DNA from: CAYJLF01 sp964371055
GTDB lineage: Bacteria; Eisenbacteria; RBG-16-71-46; CAIMUX01
Direction of reading: 5' to 3'
Length of the DNA: 64,000 nt
Assembly: GCA_964371055.1 (NCBI GenBank)
Contig: CAYJLF010000012.1
Span: 1 to 64,000, forward strand
Below are positions 34,453-42,236 of the stretch, one piece after another; the stretch's first letter is position 1, and every line of letters begins with the position of its first letter. The translations under genes were made by a program, and so were the position numbers. Under the pieces are notes generated by a model that saw nothing but the letters and a program-made list of their open reading frames with translations, ran no database searches and was not told the origin of the DNA.

Positions 34453-34481
34453 GTGATACGTGCAATTGCTTGTCCTGTAAT
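34453..34481 (+). promoter_or_regulatory. Possible promoter for electron-transfer subunit gene
   Basis: GTGATA (34453-34458), a 17-base spacer, and TGTAAT (34476-34481). Confidence 0.4.
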
Positions 34482-34576
34482 GTGTTATTCGGCGGCGAGT
34501 TCGGTGTCAATGGCATGGAAATTGACCCATCACGGTCAGCCGGAACGGAGCAAGATCGTCCGGCGACCATAAGCTT

Positions 34577-34632
34577 CGAGGGGCGCCACGGTGACGGCGG
34601 GTGGAAGGTCGGGCGGCGCCCCTCGACGTTTT
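34577..34632 (+). terminator. Terminator-like hairpin in leader
   Basis: 11-bp arms CGAGGGGCGCC (34577-34587) and GGCGCCCCTCG (34615-34625) enclose 27 bases; TTTT follows at 34629-34632, 35 bases before ATG 34667. It could be an attenuator. Confidence 0.45.
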
Positions 34633-34666
34633 CCTCCCCGATGGTGAATCCCGACGAACAGCCGCG

Positions 34667-35530
34667 ATGAATCCAGCTTCGCCTGAAAGAGCTGCCGCGC
34701 CGATGCCGTCGGGAACTCCGACCGGGATCGGAGGGCGTGTTCTCCGCGTCGAACCGATCTGTGGCGCGGGACAGCGCGTGACGGTCGGGCTCGATGGGCC
34801 TCTCTCCTGGCTGCCGTTCCAACACGTTCTGCTGTCAGCGGGCGGACGAGACCGCCCGGCCCTCTTCCTGGCCCCTCCCGGGGAGCCGGGGCGGACGGAG
34901 CTCTGTCTACTCGGGCCGTCGGGATCGGGTGAGATCGAAGCCGGTGGTGCACCCGGGCTCACGGCCGGCACGGCGATCCGGGTGCACGGACCGTTCGGCA
35001 ACGGACTCGATCCCGGGCGGATGCGCGGGCGGGAGTTGCTCCTGATCGCGACGGGGCAGGGGATCGCGTCGATGTGGGGATGCCTTTCGTGGGCGGTGGC
35101 GAGCGGCGAGCCGAGGGGACGGGTCACGGTCGTGGCCGGAGCCCGGACTCCCGCCGATCTCGTCTATCGAGAGGAACTGGAGTCGCTCGCCCTGCAAGAG
35201 CGGATCGACCTTCGAATGGCGGTCGAAGTTGCGGGTCCCGGGTGGACCGGCCCGTGCGGCGTCCTTCCGGTGTTGTTCCGCGGCCTGCGCCTCGATCCAC
35301 CCGCGACGACCGCAGTGCTCGCTGGGCCGGAGAGGATCCTGAAGTTCGCCGTGCTGGAGCTCCTCATGCGTGGCGTCCATGAGCACGCCATCTTTGTCGT
35401 TCCGGAGATCGGGATGCGCTGCATCCCGGACCTCTGCTCCGCCTGTCCCGCCGGCCAGGCGTACGTCTGCGCCCAGGGGCCGGTCTTCGCCTGGACGCAG
35501 GTCCGGGAGATGCCCGAGCAGTATTTCTAG
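34667..35530 (+). CDS. FAD/NAD- and iron-sulfur-binding electron-transfer subunit
   Basis: A product of 287 residues of the ferredoxin-reductase/dihydroorotate-dehydrogenase-electron-transfer type (also anaerobic sulfite reductase subunit B and hydrogenase gamma subunit). The central GPFGNGLDP and LLIATGQGIASM segments form flavin and nicotinamide sites; the C-terminus holds a cluster site C-x4-C-x2-C-x8-C (GMRCIPDLCSACPAG...VCAQGPVF). It moves electrons between NAD(P)H and an iron-sulfur partner. Start ATG 34667 lacks a clear ribosome site; ATG 34703 is possible. Its partner enzyme is not adjacent. The regulator and ferredoxin-like genes 3 kb away could be functionally linked. Confidence 0.75.
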   Translation: MNPASPERAAAPMPSGTPTGIGGRVLRVEPICGAGQRVTVGLDGPLSWLPFQHVLLSAGGRDRPALFLAPPGEPGRTELCLLGPSGSGEIEAGGAPGLTAGTAIRVHGPFGNGLDPGRMRGRELLLIATGQGIASMWGCLSWAVASGEPRGRVTVVAGARTPADLVYREELESLALQERIDLRMAVEVAGPGWTGPCGVLPVLFRGLRLDPPATTAVLAGPERILKFAVLELLMRGVHEHAIFVVPEIGMRCIPDLCSACPAGQAYVCAQGPVFAWTQVREMPEQYF

Positions 35531-35588
35531 CGGGGCGCAGATCGCGCGCCGTGGGGACCCGGCCAGCCGCGCCTTCGCGACGTCCCCG

Positions 35589-35684
35589 CTACTTCGTGCG
35601 CATCACCCGCACGAAGCAATAGACCGTCAGCCCGATGACGAGCGCCCAGGAGAGGGCGAAGAAGACGACTCCCGCGCTGTTCAT
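35589..35684 (-). CDS. 31-residue MetS-type small subunit of NSS transporter
   Basis: A single membrane helix (VVFFALSWALVIGLTVYCFV) with a basic end (RVMRTK). It overlaps the symporter stop by four bases (ATGA) and has GAGGAG six bases upstream. It resembles the MetS family, tiny partners required by NSS methionine/alanine importers. Confidence 0.75.
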   Translation of the reverse strand: MNSAGVVFFALSWALVIGLTVYCFVRVMRTK

Positions 35685-37237
35685 GACGCACTCCTCCTCG
35701 CCCCGCGCCGCTTCCACACGATCGTCACCAGCACGACCAGACCGGCCCAGAGCAACGCGATCATTCCCCGGGTCGCCCAGACCCAGGGCCGATTCTCGGC
35801 CGGCACTCCCTTCAGCGCCAGCGTCGGGCCGAACTGCTGGAACGAATAGACACCCAGCAGGATCAGGAGGTAGAGCGGCGCGACGTACTTGATGATGAAG
35901 CGATAGATGCGCGGGACGCGCAGCAGCGCTCCCTGGTGCAGTTCGTACCACCCCTTGTTGATTCCGAGCACCCAGCCGAAGATGATGATCTCGATGGTGG
36001 CGAAGATCACGAGGAAGAGCCGCCCTCCCCAGAAGTCCAGCTCGTCGACCACGCCGTGCCGCAGAAAGAAGATCCCCGGGAGGCAGCAGACAAACGTCAC
36101 GATCGCCAGCACGAGGGTGGCCCGGCGGCGCGGCAGCTTCATCTCGTCCTCGAGGAAGCAGATGGCCGGCTGGATGAGGGAGACCGACGAGGTGATGCCG
36201 GCGATGAAGAGGAGGAGGAACCACAGGCCGCAGAAGAGCCCGCCCAGGGGGATCTGCTGGAAGATGAGTGGCATGGTGACGAAACCGAGATTGAAGATGC
36301 CCCCCTGGGCCACGGCGAGGGCGCCGGCCGCGCCGAGAAAGACGAACGCGGCCGGGATGATGATCGACCCGCCCAGGATCACTTCGCAGAATTCGTTCGT
36401 GCTGGCGGCGGAGAGGCCCGACAGCGCGACGTCGTCGGTGTTCTTGAGATAGCTCGCGTAGGTCAGGATCACCCCGATCCCGACCGAGAGGGTGAAAAAG
36501 ATCTGCCCCGTCGCCTCCAGCCAGACCTTGGCGTTGCCGAGCTGGCTGAAGTCGGGGTTCCAGATGAAACCGAGCGCCCGGTTGATCGAGAGCTCCGGGT
36601 GCGCCGGGTCCGGCGTGCCGAGCGTGAGGACGCGGATTGCCAGGATGATCGCGAGGACCACCAGGATCGGCATGCCGATCCGGGAGAGCTTCTCGATGCC
36701 GCCCCGGATGCCGCGATAGATGAAGAAGAAGTTCACCACGAAGGTCATCACGAAGAAGAGGATCGCGGTGCCCAGACCGCTGAAGTGGCCCGAGCGGGTG
36801 ATTCCCTGGTAGTCGCTGAGGAAGGCCTGCATCGAAGCCTGGTCGGGGACGGCGCCCAGCTTGCCCGTGAAGGAGAAGACTGCGTAGGCCAGCGTCCACG
36901 ACTCGATGTACATGTAGTAGATCAGGATCAGGAAGGGTCCGAGCACCCCGATCGTGCCGAGGTAGCGCCAGAAGCGGCGTCCCGTGATCTCGCCGAGGAT
37001 GCCGGGTGCGGTGCCGTGGCCGTGCCGGCCGCCGATCCGTCCCAGGGTCCACTCGACCCACATGAGCGGGATGCCCAGGAGGAGGAAGGCAATGAAGTAG
37101 GGAATCATGAAGACGGCGCCGCCGTTGAGCGTGGCCATGGCGGGGAAGCGGAGGAAGTTGCCCAGTCCCACCGCGCTGCCGGCCACCGCGAAGATGACTC
37201 CGATTCTGGATCCCCAGTGCTCCCGTCGTTCCGCCAT
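35681..37237 (-). CDS. Sodium-dependent amino-acid symporter (NSS/SNF family)
   Basis: A product of 518 residues with about 12 membrane helices. The first helix carries the family signature W-G-S-R-I-G-V-I-F-A-V-A-G-S-A-V-G-L-G-N-F-x-R-F-P; helix 6 and helix 8 regions read IFFTLSVGIGVILTYAS and ITSSVSLIQP. NSS proteins import amino acids with sodium in the inner membrane. Its overlap with the small subunit points to the MetP-like branch (Met/Ala import). Start ATG 37237 with GGGAGAGG upstream; a strong promoter lies about 140 bases before it. Confidence 0.9.
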   Translation of the reverse strand: MAERREHWGSRIGVIFAVAGSAVGLGNFLRFPAMATLNGGAVFMIPYFIAFLLLGIPLMWVEWTLGRIGGRHGHGTAPGILGEITGRRFWRYLGTIGVLGPFLILIYYMYIESWTLAYAVFSFTGKLGAVPDQASMQAFLSDYQGITRSGHFSGLGTAILFFVMTFVVNFFFIYRGIRGGIEKLSRIGMPILVVLAIILAIRVLTLGTPDPAHPELSINRALGFIWNPDFSQLGNAKVWLEATGQIFFTLSVGIGVILTYASYLKNTDDVALSGLSAASTNEFCEVILGGSIIIPAAFVFLGAAGALAVAQGGIFNLGFVTMPLIFQQIPLGGLFCGLWFLLLFIAGITSSVSLIQPAICFLEDEMKLPRRRATLVLAIVTFVCCLPGIFFLRHGVVDELDFWGGRLFLVIFATIEIIIFGWVLGINKGWYELHQGALLRVPRIYRFIIKYVAPLYLLILLGVYSFQQFGPTLALKGVPAENRPWVWATRGMIALLWAGLVVLVTIVWKRRGARRSAS

Positions 37238-37380
37238 CGCTCCCCTCTCCCGCGCCTGGGCGCGCGTGCCGTCTCGGGCCGGACGTCGTGCCCTCACGGC
37301 CCGGGCGGGGGGCGGGTGCGCCGGGCGTCGGGTGCACCCACGGATCGCGGCCGGGCGAAGGGCCTGATCGAGGTCGCGCG

Positions 37381-37410
37381 ACTATAGGAAGCGGCGGTGG
37401 CGGGTGTCAA
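37381..37410 (-). promoter_or_regulatory. Strong promoter for NSS symporter
   Basis: On the minus strand TTGACA (37410-37405), an 18-base spacer, and TATAGT (37386-37381). A second TTGACA lies 17 bases upstream in a repeated element. Confidence 0.75.
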
Positions 37411-37430
37411 CCGAGGGCGGGTGTCAACCG
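37400..37430. repeat. Direct repeat containing two -35-like boxes
   Basis: GCGGGTGTCAACCG-type 14-base sequence at 37400-37413 and 37417-37430, with a 17-base period. Each copy holds TTGACA on the minus strand. Confidence 0.7.
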
Positions 37431-37490
37431 CGCGCCCATGGGCGGAAGCGAGGCTGTCAGGACGTGCGGGCGCGAGGCGCGCCACCCGGG

Positions 37491-38078
37491 TCAGCGCACG
37501 GGCGCCGGAGCGATCAACTGGCGGTCGATGATCTCACCCTCCAGGCCGACGACGACGCGCTCGATCGCGATCTCAGCGCCCGCGGCCGCCGCCCCGGCCT
37601 GAACGATGCGCGGGAGCCCGGAGCAGCAGGGGACCGGCATGACGGCGACGATCACCTTGTCGGGATGATGCGCGCGGAAGAGCTCGGTGAAGCGCTGGAC
37701 GGCCGGCGCGGGATCGTCGAACTTCGGACAGCCGATCAGGAGCGCGCGTCCCTGCCGCAGCTTCGTCTGGAACTCGGGCATGACGGGCGGCACACAGTCG
37801 GCGGCGACCAGCCACTCCCGCCGCTCGAGGTAGGGAGCGCCGGGTTGGACCAGACGGATCTGCAGCGGCCACTGCACCGGCGTCCGGCGAAGGATCCGGA
37901 TCGCGCCGCGCGGGCACTCCCCCAGACAGGCCCCGAGGCCGTCACAGAGCTCCTCGGAGACGAGCTTCGCCTTGCCGTTGACGATGGCGAGGGCGCCCTC
38001 GTGACATCCCTTGATGCAGTCGCCGCATCCGTCGCAGAGATCCTCGTCGATCTCGATGATGTTCTCCTGGGTCGACAC
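37491..38078 (-). CDS. Ferredoxin-domain iron-sulfur protein
   Basis: A product of 195 residues. One complete cluster site CDGCGDCIKGC and a second CDGLGACLGEC that lacks one Cys, a pattern I know from this ferredoxin-like family. The rest has FQTKLRQGRALLIGCPKFDD and a VMPVPCCSGLP segment with further Cys. Start GTG 38078 with GGGAGG seven bases upstream. It is divergent from a Crp/Fnr regulator and shares a 127-base control region containing a Crp/Fnr-type palindrome. Probably a cytoplasmic electron carrier in anaerobic or nitrosative stress metabolism, which is inference. Confidence 0.85.
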   Translation of the reverse strand: MSTQENIIEIDEDLCDGCGDCIKGCHEGALAIVNGKAKLVSEELCDGLGACLGECPRGAIRILRRTPVQWPLQIRLVQPGAPYLERREWLVAADCVPPVMPEFQTKLRQGRALLIGCPKFDDPAPAVQRFTELFRAHHPDKVIVAVMPVPCCSGLPRIVQAGAAAAGAEIAIERVVVGLEGEIIDRQLIAPAPVR

Positions 38079-38180
38079 GATGTAACCTCCCTCTTCGGCC
38101 GATGCTCGTCGGGTGCCGGCGGGTTCTGGATCGACCCGGCGCCGGTGGAAACAGGATGGGACCGCCTGCGATCGGCCGCC

Positions 38181-38194
38181 TTGACCTGAGTCAA
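38181..38194. promoter_or_regulatory. Crp/Fnr-type operator
   Basis: Perfect palindrome TTGAC-CTGA-GTCAA, the layout of Fnr/Dnr/HcpR boxes, 11 bases before the regulator ATG and about 103 bases before the ferredoxin-like start. Confidence 0.65.
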
Positions 38195-38205
38195 CGGGAG
38201 GGGCC

Positions 38206-38898
38206 ATGGAGACGCGCGCGAGGGAGCTGGGGCGGATCGCCGCTTTCGAGGGGCTGCCGCCGGAGCAGATCGAGGTGCTCGCGCGGCTGGCGGTGCGACG
38301 GAAGTTCTCCGCCGGGGCCCAGGTCTTCGCCGAGGGAGATCCCCCGAACGGCTTCCATGTGGTGCTCGACGGCAGGATCCGGATCTACAAGCTCGGGCTC
38401 GACGGCAAGGAGCAGATCCTCCACATCTGGGGACCCGGCGAGCCGGTGGGAGAGGCGGCGGCGGTCGAGGGGTTTCCGTTCCCCGCGCATGCCGAGGCCA
38501 TGGAAGCGACGACCACGCTCTTCCTCTCCCGGGCCGGCCTCGTCGACGAGATCGGGCGCAATCCAGGCTTCGCGCTCGCGCTCCTCTCGTTGTTGTCGCG
38601 ACGCCTGCGTCGTTTCGCCGGCTTGATCGAGTCGCTGTCGCTGAAGGAAGTGCCGGGCCGACTGGCGGCCTACCTGCTCGTGCGCGCGGAACGGTCCCGC
38701 ACGGAGAATCGCGTCACGCTCGATGTCACGAAGAGGCAGCTCGCCGCCCTGCTCGGCACGATCCCTGAGACTCTCTCCCGCGTTCTGGGTCGGATGACGC
38801 GCGAAGGGATCATCGAGGCGGAGGGCGCGCGGACGATCCTGATCCGTGACGCGAAGGCGCTGCGTGAGCTGGCAGAGGGGGAACGCCGGCTGGGTTGA
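38206..38898 (+). CDS. Crp/Fnr-family transcriptional regulator
   Basis: A product of 230 residues. N-terminal cyclic-nucleotide-binding-like beta barrel (KFSAGAQVFAEGDPPNGFHVVLDG; GEPVGEAA), a long dimer helix, and a C-terminal winged helix with recognition helix TIPETLSRVLGRM (the Glu and Arg used to read GTGA/TTGA half-sites). There is no Cys cluster, so it is not an oxygen-sensing Fnr; a haem or small-ligand sensor (Dnr/HcpR-like) is possible. ATG 38206 follows GGAGG. It probably binds the palindrome just upstream and controls itself and the divergent ferredoxin-like gene. Confidence 0.9.
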   Translation: METRARELGRIAAFEGLPPEQIEVLARLAVRRKFSAGAQVFAEGDPPNGFHVVLDGRIRIYKLGLDGKEQILHIWGPGEPVGEAAAVEGFPFPAHAEAMEATTTLFLSRAGLVDEIGRNPGFALALLSLLSRRLRRFAGLIESLSLKEVPGRLAAYLLVRAERSRTENRVTLDVTKRQLAALLGTIPETLSRVLGRMTREGIIEAEGARTILIRDAKALRELAEGERRLG

Positions 38899-38930
38899 AC
38901 GGGGACCGGCGCAGTCGGGGAGGGCATCGC

Positions 38931-39416
38931 ATGACCGCGCATCGATCAGCCACGCAGGCACCCGATCGTGCCCTCCTTTTCGACGGCGACTGCGGGATCT
39001 GCACCTGGCTGGCGCAGCGCGCCGAACGCCTGGACCGTCGCTGCGCGGTGATGCCGTATCAGGATCTCGATCCGGTCCTGCTTCAACCGTTCGGAATCAG
39101 TCCTGCCGACTGCGCCGAGCGGCTCTACCTGCTGGAGCCGTGGCCGCCGCGAAAGACCGGCGCGCCGACCGGAGGCGCGGGCGATCACCCGGCCGGCACG
39201 CCAGCGGACGCACAACGCCTCCACGCGCGCGGCGGCGCCTTCGCCGTCAACGCGTTTCTCCTCCGATGCCGGTTCTGGGCGATTCTGCCGGTCGTCCTCT
39301 ACCTGCTGCCGCCGCTGTTGCTGCTCGAGATCGTGGCGTACCGCTGGGTGGCGCGGAACCGGTCGTGGATCTCGCGGCGGCTGGGACTGGAGGCGTGTAG
39401 GTGGAGGGGGGAGTAG
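38931..39416 (+). CDS. DCC-family thiol-disulfide protein
   Basis: A product of 161 residues with the family motif LLFDGDCGICTWLA near residue 20 and later hydrophobic helices (FWAILPVVLYLLPPLLLLEIVAY) that are unusual for soluble members. DCC proteins are predicted thiol-disulfide oxidoreductases using the C-x-x-C pair. Start ATG 38931 with GGGGAGGG six bases upstream, 32 bases after the regulator, so they are probably cotranscribed. Confidence 0.8.
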   Translation: MTAHRSATQAPDRALLFDGDCGICTWLAQRAERLDRRCAVMPYQDLDPVLLQPFGISPADCAERLYLLEPWPPRKTGAPTGGAGDHPAGTPADAQRLHARGGAFAVNAFLLRCRFWAILPVVLYLLPPLLLLEIVAYRWVARNRSWISRRLGLEACRWRGE

Positions 39417-39586
39417 GCCACGCCGGAAGACGCTGGTTCTGAACGGACCACGGTCTCTTCAACGGTCACGAGAGCTTGACGCGTCGCCGCTACGACTCCA
39501 GAGTGCGAACGGAGTGTGAGTCCGGATGGTTGGGAGAGAGGCTACCCTAGACCAGCGGATGGCCGGTCGATTGCGAGGATGACCCG

Positions 39587-41140
39587 ATGAAGCGAATCCT
39601 TCCGCCCTTGTTGATGCTGGCCCTTTGTGCCGGCGGTTGCGGCGACGATGAATCGACTCCGCCGCCCCCGTCCGACACGACTCCTCCGGCCGCAAACCAC
39701 GACCTGCGCGTCACCAGTCAACCCGGACGGGTCGTCACCCTGAGGTGGGCGGCCTCGGGTGATGATGGAGCAGTGGGCCAGGCCGCTCGATACGACATCC
39801 GGTACTCGAGGTCGACCCTGAACGCCGCTAGCTGGGACTCCGCGACGGCCGTCGTCTCCCCGCCCCTCCCGGGTCCGCCGGGCACGCTGGAACGCCTCGA
39901 CCTCAGCAACCTTCCGGTCGGTGCCTGGCACTTCGCGCTGAAGACGGCGGACGAGGGTCCGAACTGGTCGACGATGTCGAACGTCGTGACGGCGGAGGTG
40001 GCGGATCTGGTGCCGCCGGGTCGGATCACAGATCTGCGGGTGGAGGAGGTGACGGCGCGGGAGGTCCGTCTGGCGTGGACGGCGCCGGGCGGAGATGGCG
40101 CGTCCGGGAGCGCCGCGAACTACGATCTCCGCTGGTCGGAGGTGCGGATCACGGAGGGCAACTGGACGGAGGCGACGACGGTGGAGGAGGTGGGGGCGCC
40201 GGGAACAGCGGGAGCGGCGGAGACGTTTGCGGTCACGGATCTGGCTCCGGGTCGGAACTACCACCTGGCGATCCGGGCGGGAGACGAGTCGGGGAACTGG
40301 TCGGAGATCTCGAACGGAGTCGAGGCGTCGACCATCTCCTATCGAAGGTTGACGACCGATGGGGCGTCGCGGCCTGCGTGGTCCCCGGATGGGTCGAGAC
40401 TCGCCTTCATCGCGGCGGCCGCAAGTGATCGGAGTGAGATCTTCGTGATTCCGGCCGGAGGGGGTACACCGATTCAGATCACTGATCACGGCGTCCGTCG
40501 GGTCAACTACTCTCCCTCGTGGTCTCCTGATGGATCCCGGATCGCGTATGTCTCCCGCGAGTTCGAGAGGGGCGATCCCGCCCTGATGGTGGTGGACGCC
40601 GAACCGGGGGCACAACCGGTGCGAGTCTACACGGCCCCGCGTCACATCGACAGCGCGGCCTGGTCGCCGGACGGTACGCAGATCGTCTTCTCCCAGTGGG
40701 AGGACCCGTGGCCGAACTCCTGGCTCTACCTGGTGCCGATCACGGGGGGAGACGCGCACCCAGTGGTGGATGATCCGTCCAAGAACTACGCCCCTTGCTG
40801 GTCGCCCGACGGAGAGTGGATCGCTTTCTTCTCCAGCCGGGCATCGATCGGGGAAGTCTGGATGGTGAGATCGACGGGGGAGGATGCCGTGCGTCTGACT
40901 GAGGGCGGAGCATTCGCGCCGGCGTGGTCGACGCAAGGTGACATCATCGCGGTCGGCTCTTCCCGTTCGGGGAACCCTGACATCTGGACCGTGCGCCTGA
41001 GCGACGGCGAGACGAAGCAGTTGACCGTCGATCCGGCGAATGACACCCAGCCCACGTGGGCACCCGACGGCAAGGCCATCGCATTCCAGTCCGACCGAGA
41101 CGGTGGCGTGTCCGACATCTGGGTTCTCTACCTGGAGTGA
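39587..41140 (+). CDS. Lipoprotein with two fibronectin-III-like domains and a PD40/TolB-like propeller
   Basis: A product of 517 residues. Lipobox in LCAGGCGDDE. Residues about 30-255 hold two Fn3-like domains (VTLRWAASGDDG; VRLAWTAPGGDG), each ending in a W-S-x-x-S-N-x-V pattern. From about 260 the TolB/PD40 motif W-S-P-D-G-x-x-I/L-A-F recurs about five to six times, giving a beta-propeller. Start ATG 39587 with GAGGA seven bases upstream. Likely a surface-facing binding protein anchored in the outer membrane; no partner gene is obvious. Confidence 0.8.
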   Translation: MKRILPPLLMLALCAGGCGDDESTPPPPSDTTPPAANHDLRVTSQPGRVVTLRWAASGDDGAVGQAARYDIRYSRSTLNAASWDSATAVVSPPLPGPPGTLERLDLSNLPVGAWHFALKTADEGPNWSTMSNVVTAEVADLVPPGRITDLRVEEVTAREVRLAWTAPGGDGASGSAANYDLRWSEVRITEGNWTEATTVEEVGAPGTAGAAETFAVTDLAPGRNYHLAIRAGDESGNWSEISNGVEASTISYRRLTTDGASRPAWSPDGSRLAFIAAAASDRSEIFVIPAGGGTPIQITDHGVRRVNYSPSWSPDGSRIAYVSREFERGDPALMVVDAEPGAQPVRVYTAPRHIDSAAWSPDGTQIVFSQWEDPWPNSWLYLVPITGGDAHPVVDDPSKNYAPCWSPDGEWIAFFSSRASIGEVWMVRSTGEDAVRLTEGGAFAPAWSTQGDIIAVGSSRSGNPDIWTVRLSDGETKQLTVDPANDTQPTWAPDGKAIAFQSDRDGGVSDIWVLYLE

Positions 41141-41254
41141 GCGGAGGCCCGCGTCGGGCAGGCGTCGGCCCAGCACACAGAAGAGGGAGTGTCCCGGCGT
41201 CCGGTGCGAGGTGCGCGTGGAAGCTATAGTCGCCGCCTCGCCTGGCCCGGCCCC

Positions 41255-41974
41255 CTACTTATACAGCGCCTTGACGCTCCCCCAACTCGTGGGGTCGATG
41301 GGGGTGGGGTTGGATGCCACCCAGCCGCCGATACCCCAGGCCGCTATCTCATAGCCGGCGACCGTCAGGTTCTGCCAACCGGTCGGGTATCCAATGCCCG
41401 GGGCGATGTTGGTGCGCGGCACGCCTCCGGGGCCGTCGACGTCGATGACGCAACCGAACTCCGCCGCCACCCCAGCGAAGCTGCGCGGCCAGTACCCGAC
41501 GAAGAAGCCCGCCTCCGTCACCACCGCATCCTGGCAGTCGAGGTCGACCGTGGAGATCCCGGGCCAGTAGGCGACTCCCGACACCGGCACCGCCGTTGTC
41601 ACGGCGAGAACGCTGCCCGGGTCGTCGGCATCGGTGTCGTATTCCCAGACGTAGAGGTCGATCTCCCCGACGCCATTCATCGTGGCCCAACGGGAGAGCA
41701 TCAACTCGATCCCACAGACAATGCCGCCCGACGAGGCCGGATATCCCTCGGCCAGGGCACCGTAGTCGGGTTCCTGGATTCCCAGGTAGGTCCAGGTGAA
41801 TCCGGACTCGCTGCTGCCGTCGTGGTTCAGGGCGAGCACCGAGGGAGGGCACGGATCCGTGTCTGTCGTCGGGAGGTGGACCCCCGATCCCTCGATGAAG
41901 GCGATCGTCTCCTCGGCGTCCGCGACGAAGGGAAGTGCGAACAGCAGCAGGCAGATGAACATCCAGGTCTTCAT
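41255..41974 (-). CDS. Secreted protein with WG-tail
   Basis: A product of 239 residues. Signal peptide MKTWMFICLLLFALPFVADA. The mature part is rich in Gly, Asp and aromatic residues, with a few Cys (DTDPCPPSV, GIVCGIEL, DLDCQDAV), and has no recognised domain; it looks beta-rich. The end TSWGSVKALYK matches the tails of the two Cys-rich repeat proteins at the window start. Start ATG 41974 has GGAGGAG upstream. Function unknown; an exported surface protein is inferred. Confidence 0.75.
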   Translation of the reverse strand: MKTWMFICLLLFALPFVADAEETIAFIEGSGVHLPTTDTDPCPPSVLALNHDGSSESGFTWTYLGIQEPDYGALAEGYPASSGGIVCGIELMLSRWATMNGVGEIDLYVWEYDTDADDPGSVLAVTTAVPVSGVAYWPGISTVDLDCQDAVVTEAGFFVGYWPRSFAGVAAEFGCVIDVDGPGGVPRTNIAPGIGYPTGWQNLTVAGYEIAAWGIGGWVASNPTPIDPTSWGSVKALYK

Positions 41975-42115
41975 ATCTGCTCCTCCATTTCCCCCGCCGC
42001 GTGAGTTTGGCCGGGGACTCGGGACCAGCACGGGGCGCTCGCGACGAGCGCATCTGGAACGTTCGCGGTCCATGATATCAGGCCCACCGCCGGCGGGCGA
42101 TCGGAAAACCCCGCG

Positions 42116-42144
42116 GTGACGGCAGCCGGGCATCTGCGCTAGGC
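42116..42144 (+). promoter_or_regulatory. Possible promoter for aceE
   Basis: GTGACG (42116-42121), a 17-base spacer, and TAGGCT (42139-42144). ATG follows at 42237. The rest of 41975-42236 shows nothing clear. Confidence 0.4.
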
Positions 42145-42236
42145 TCTCGGATCGGCCGGGCCGATCGTGCGTCCCCGCCGCGCGGCCGTGCCGCGGCGGG
42201 CGCCGCCGCCCGGGGAATCCGGCCAGGGAGGACGTC

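Larger units (their letters stand above)
34366..34666 (+). other. Intergenic stretch with palindromes and possible promoter
   Basis: About 300 bases without a gene and less GC-rich than the surroundings. It holds a 25-bp palindrome (34390-34414), GTCAC-N4-GTGAC (34415-34428), a promoter candidate (34453-34481), TCAAT-N9-ATTGA near 34507-34525, and a terminator-like hairpin (34577-34632). Confidence 0.6.

Noticed and set aside
34577..34632. A known riboswitch before the electron-transfer gene
   Set aside because: I could not match the conserved bases of any riboswitch class I know; only the hairpin and T-run are supported.
35936..37387. Plus-strand frame opposite the NSS symporter
   Set aside because: Charged, repetitive shadow; it also crosses the symporter promoter.
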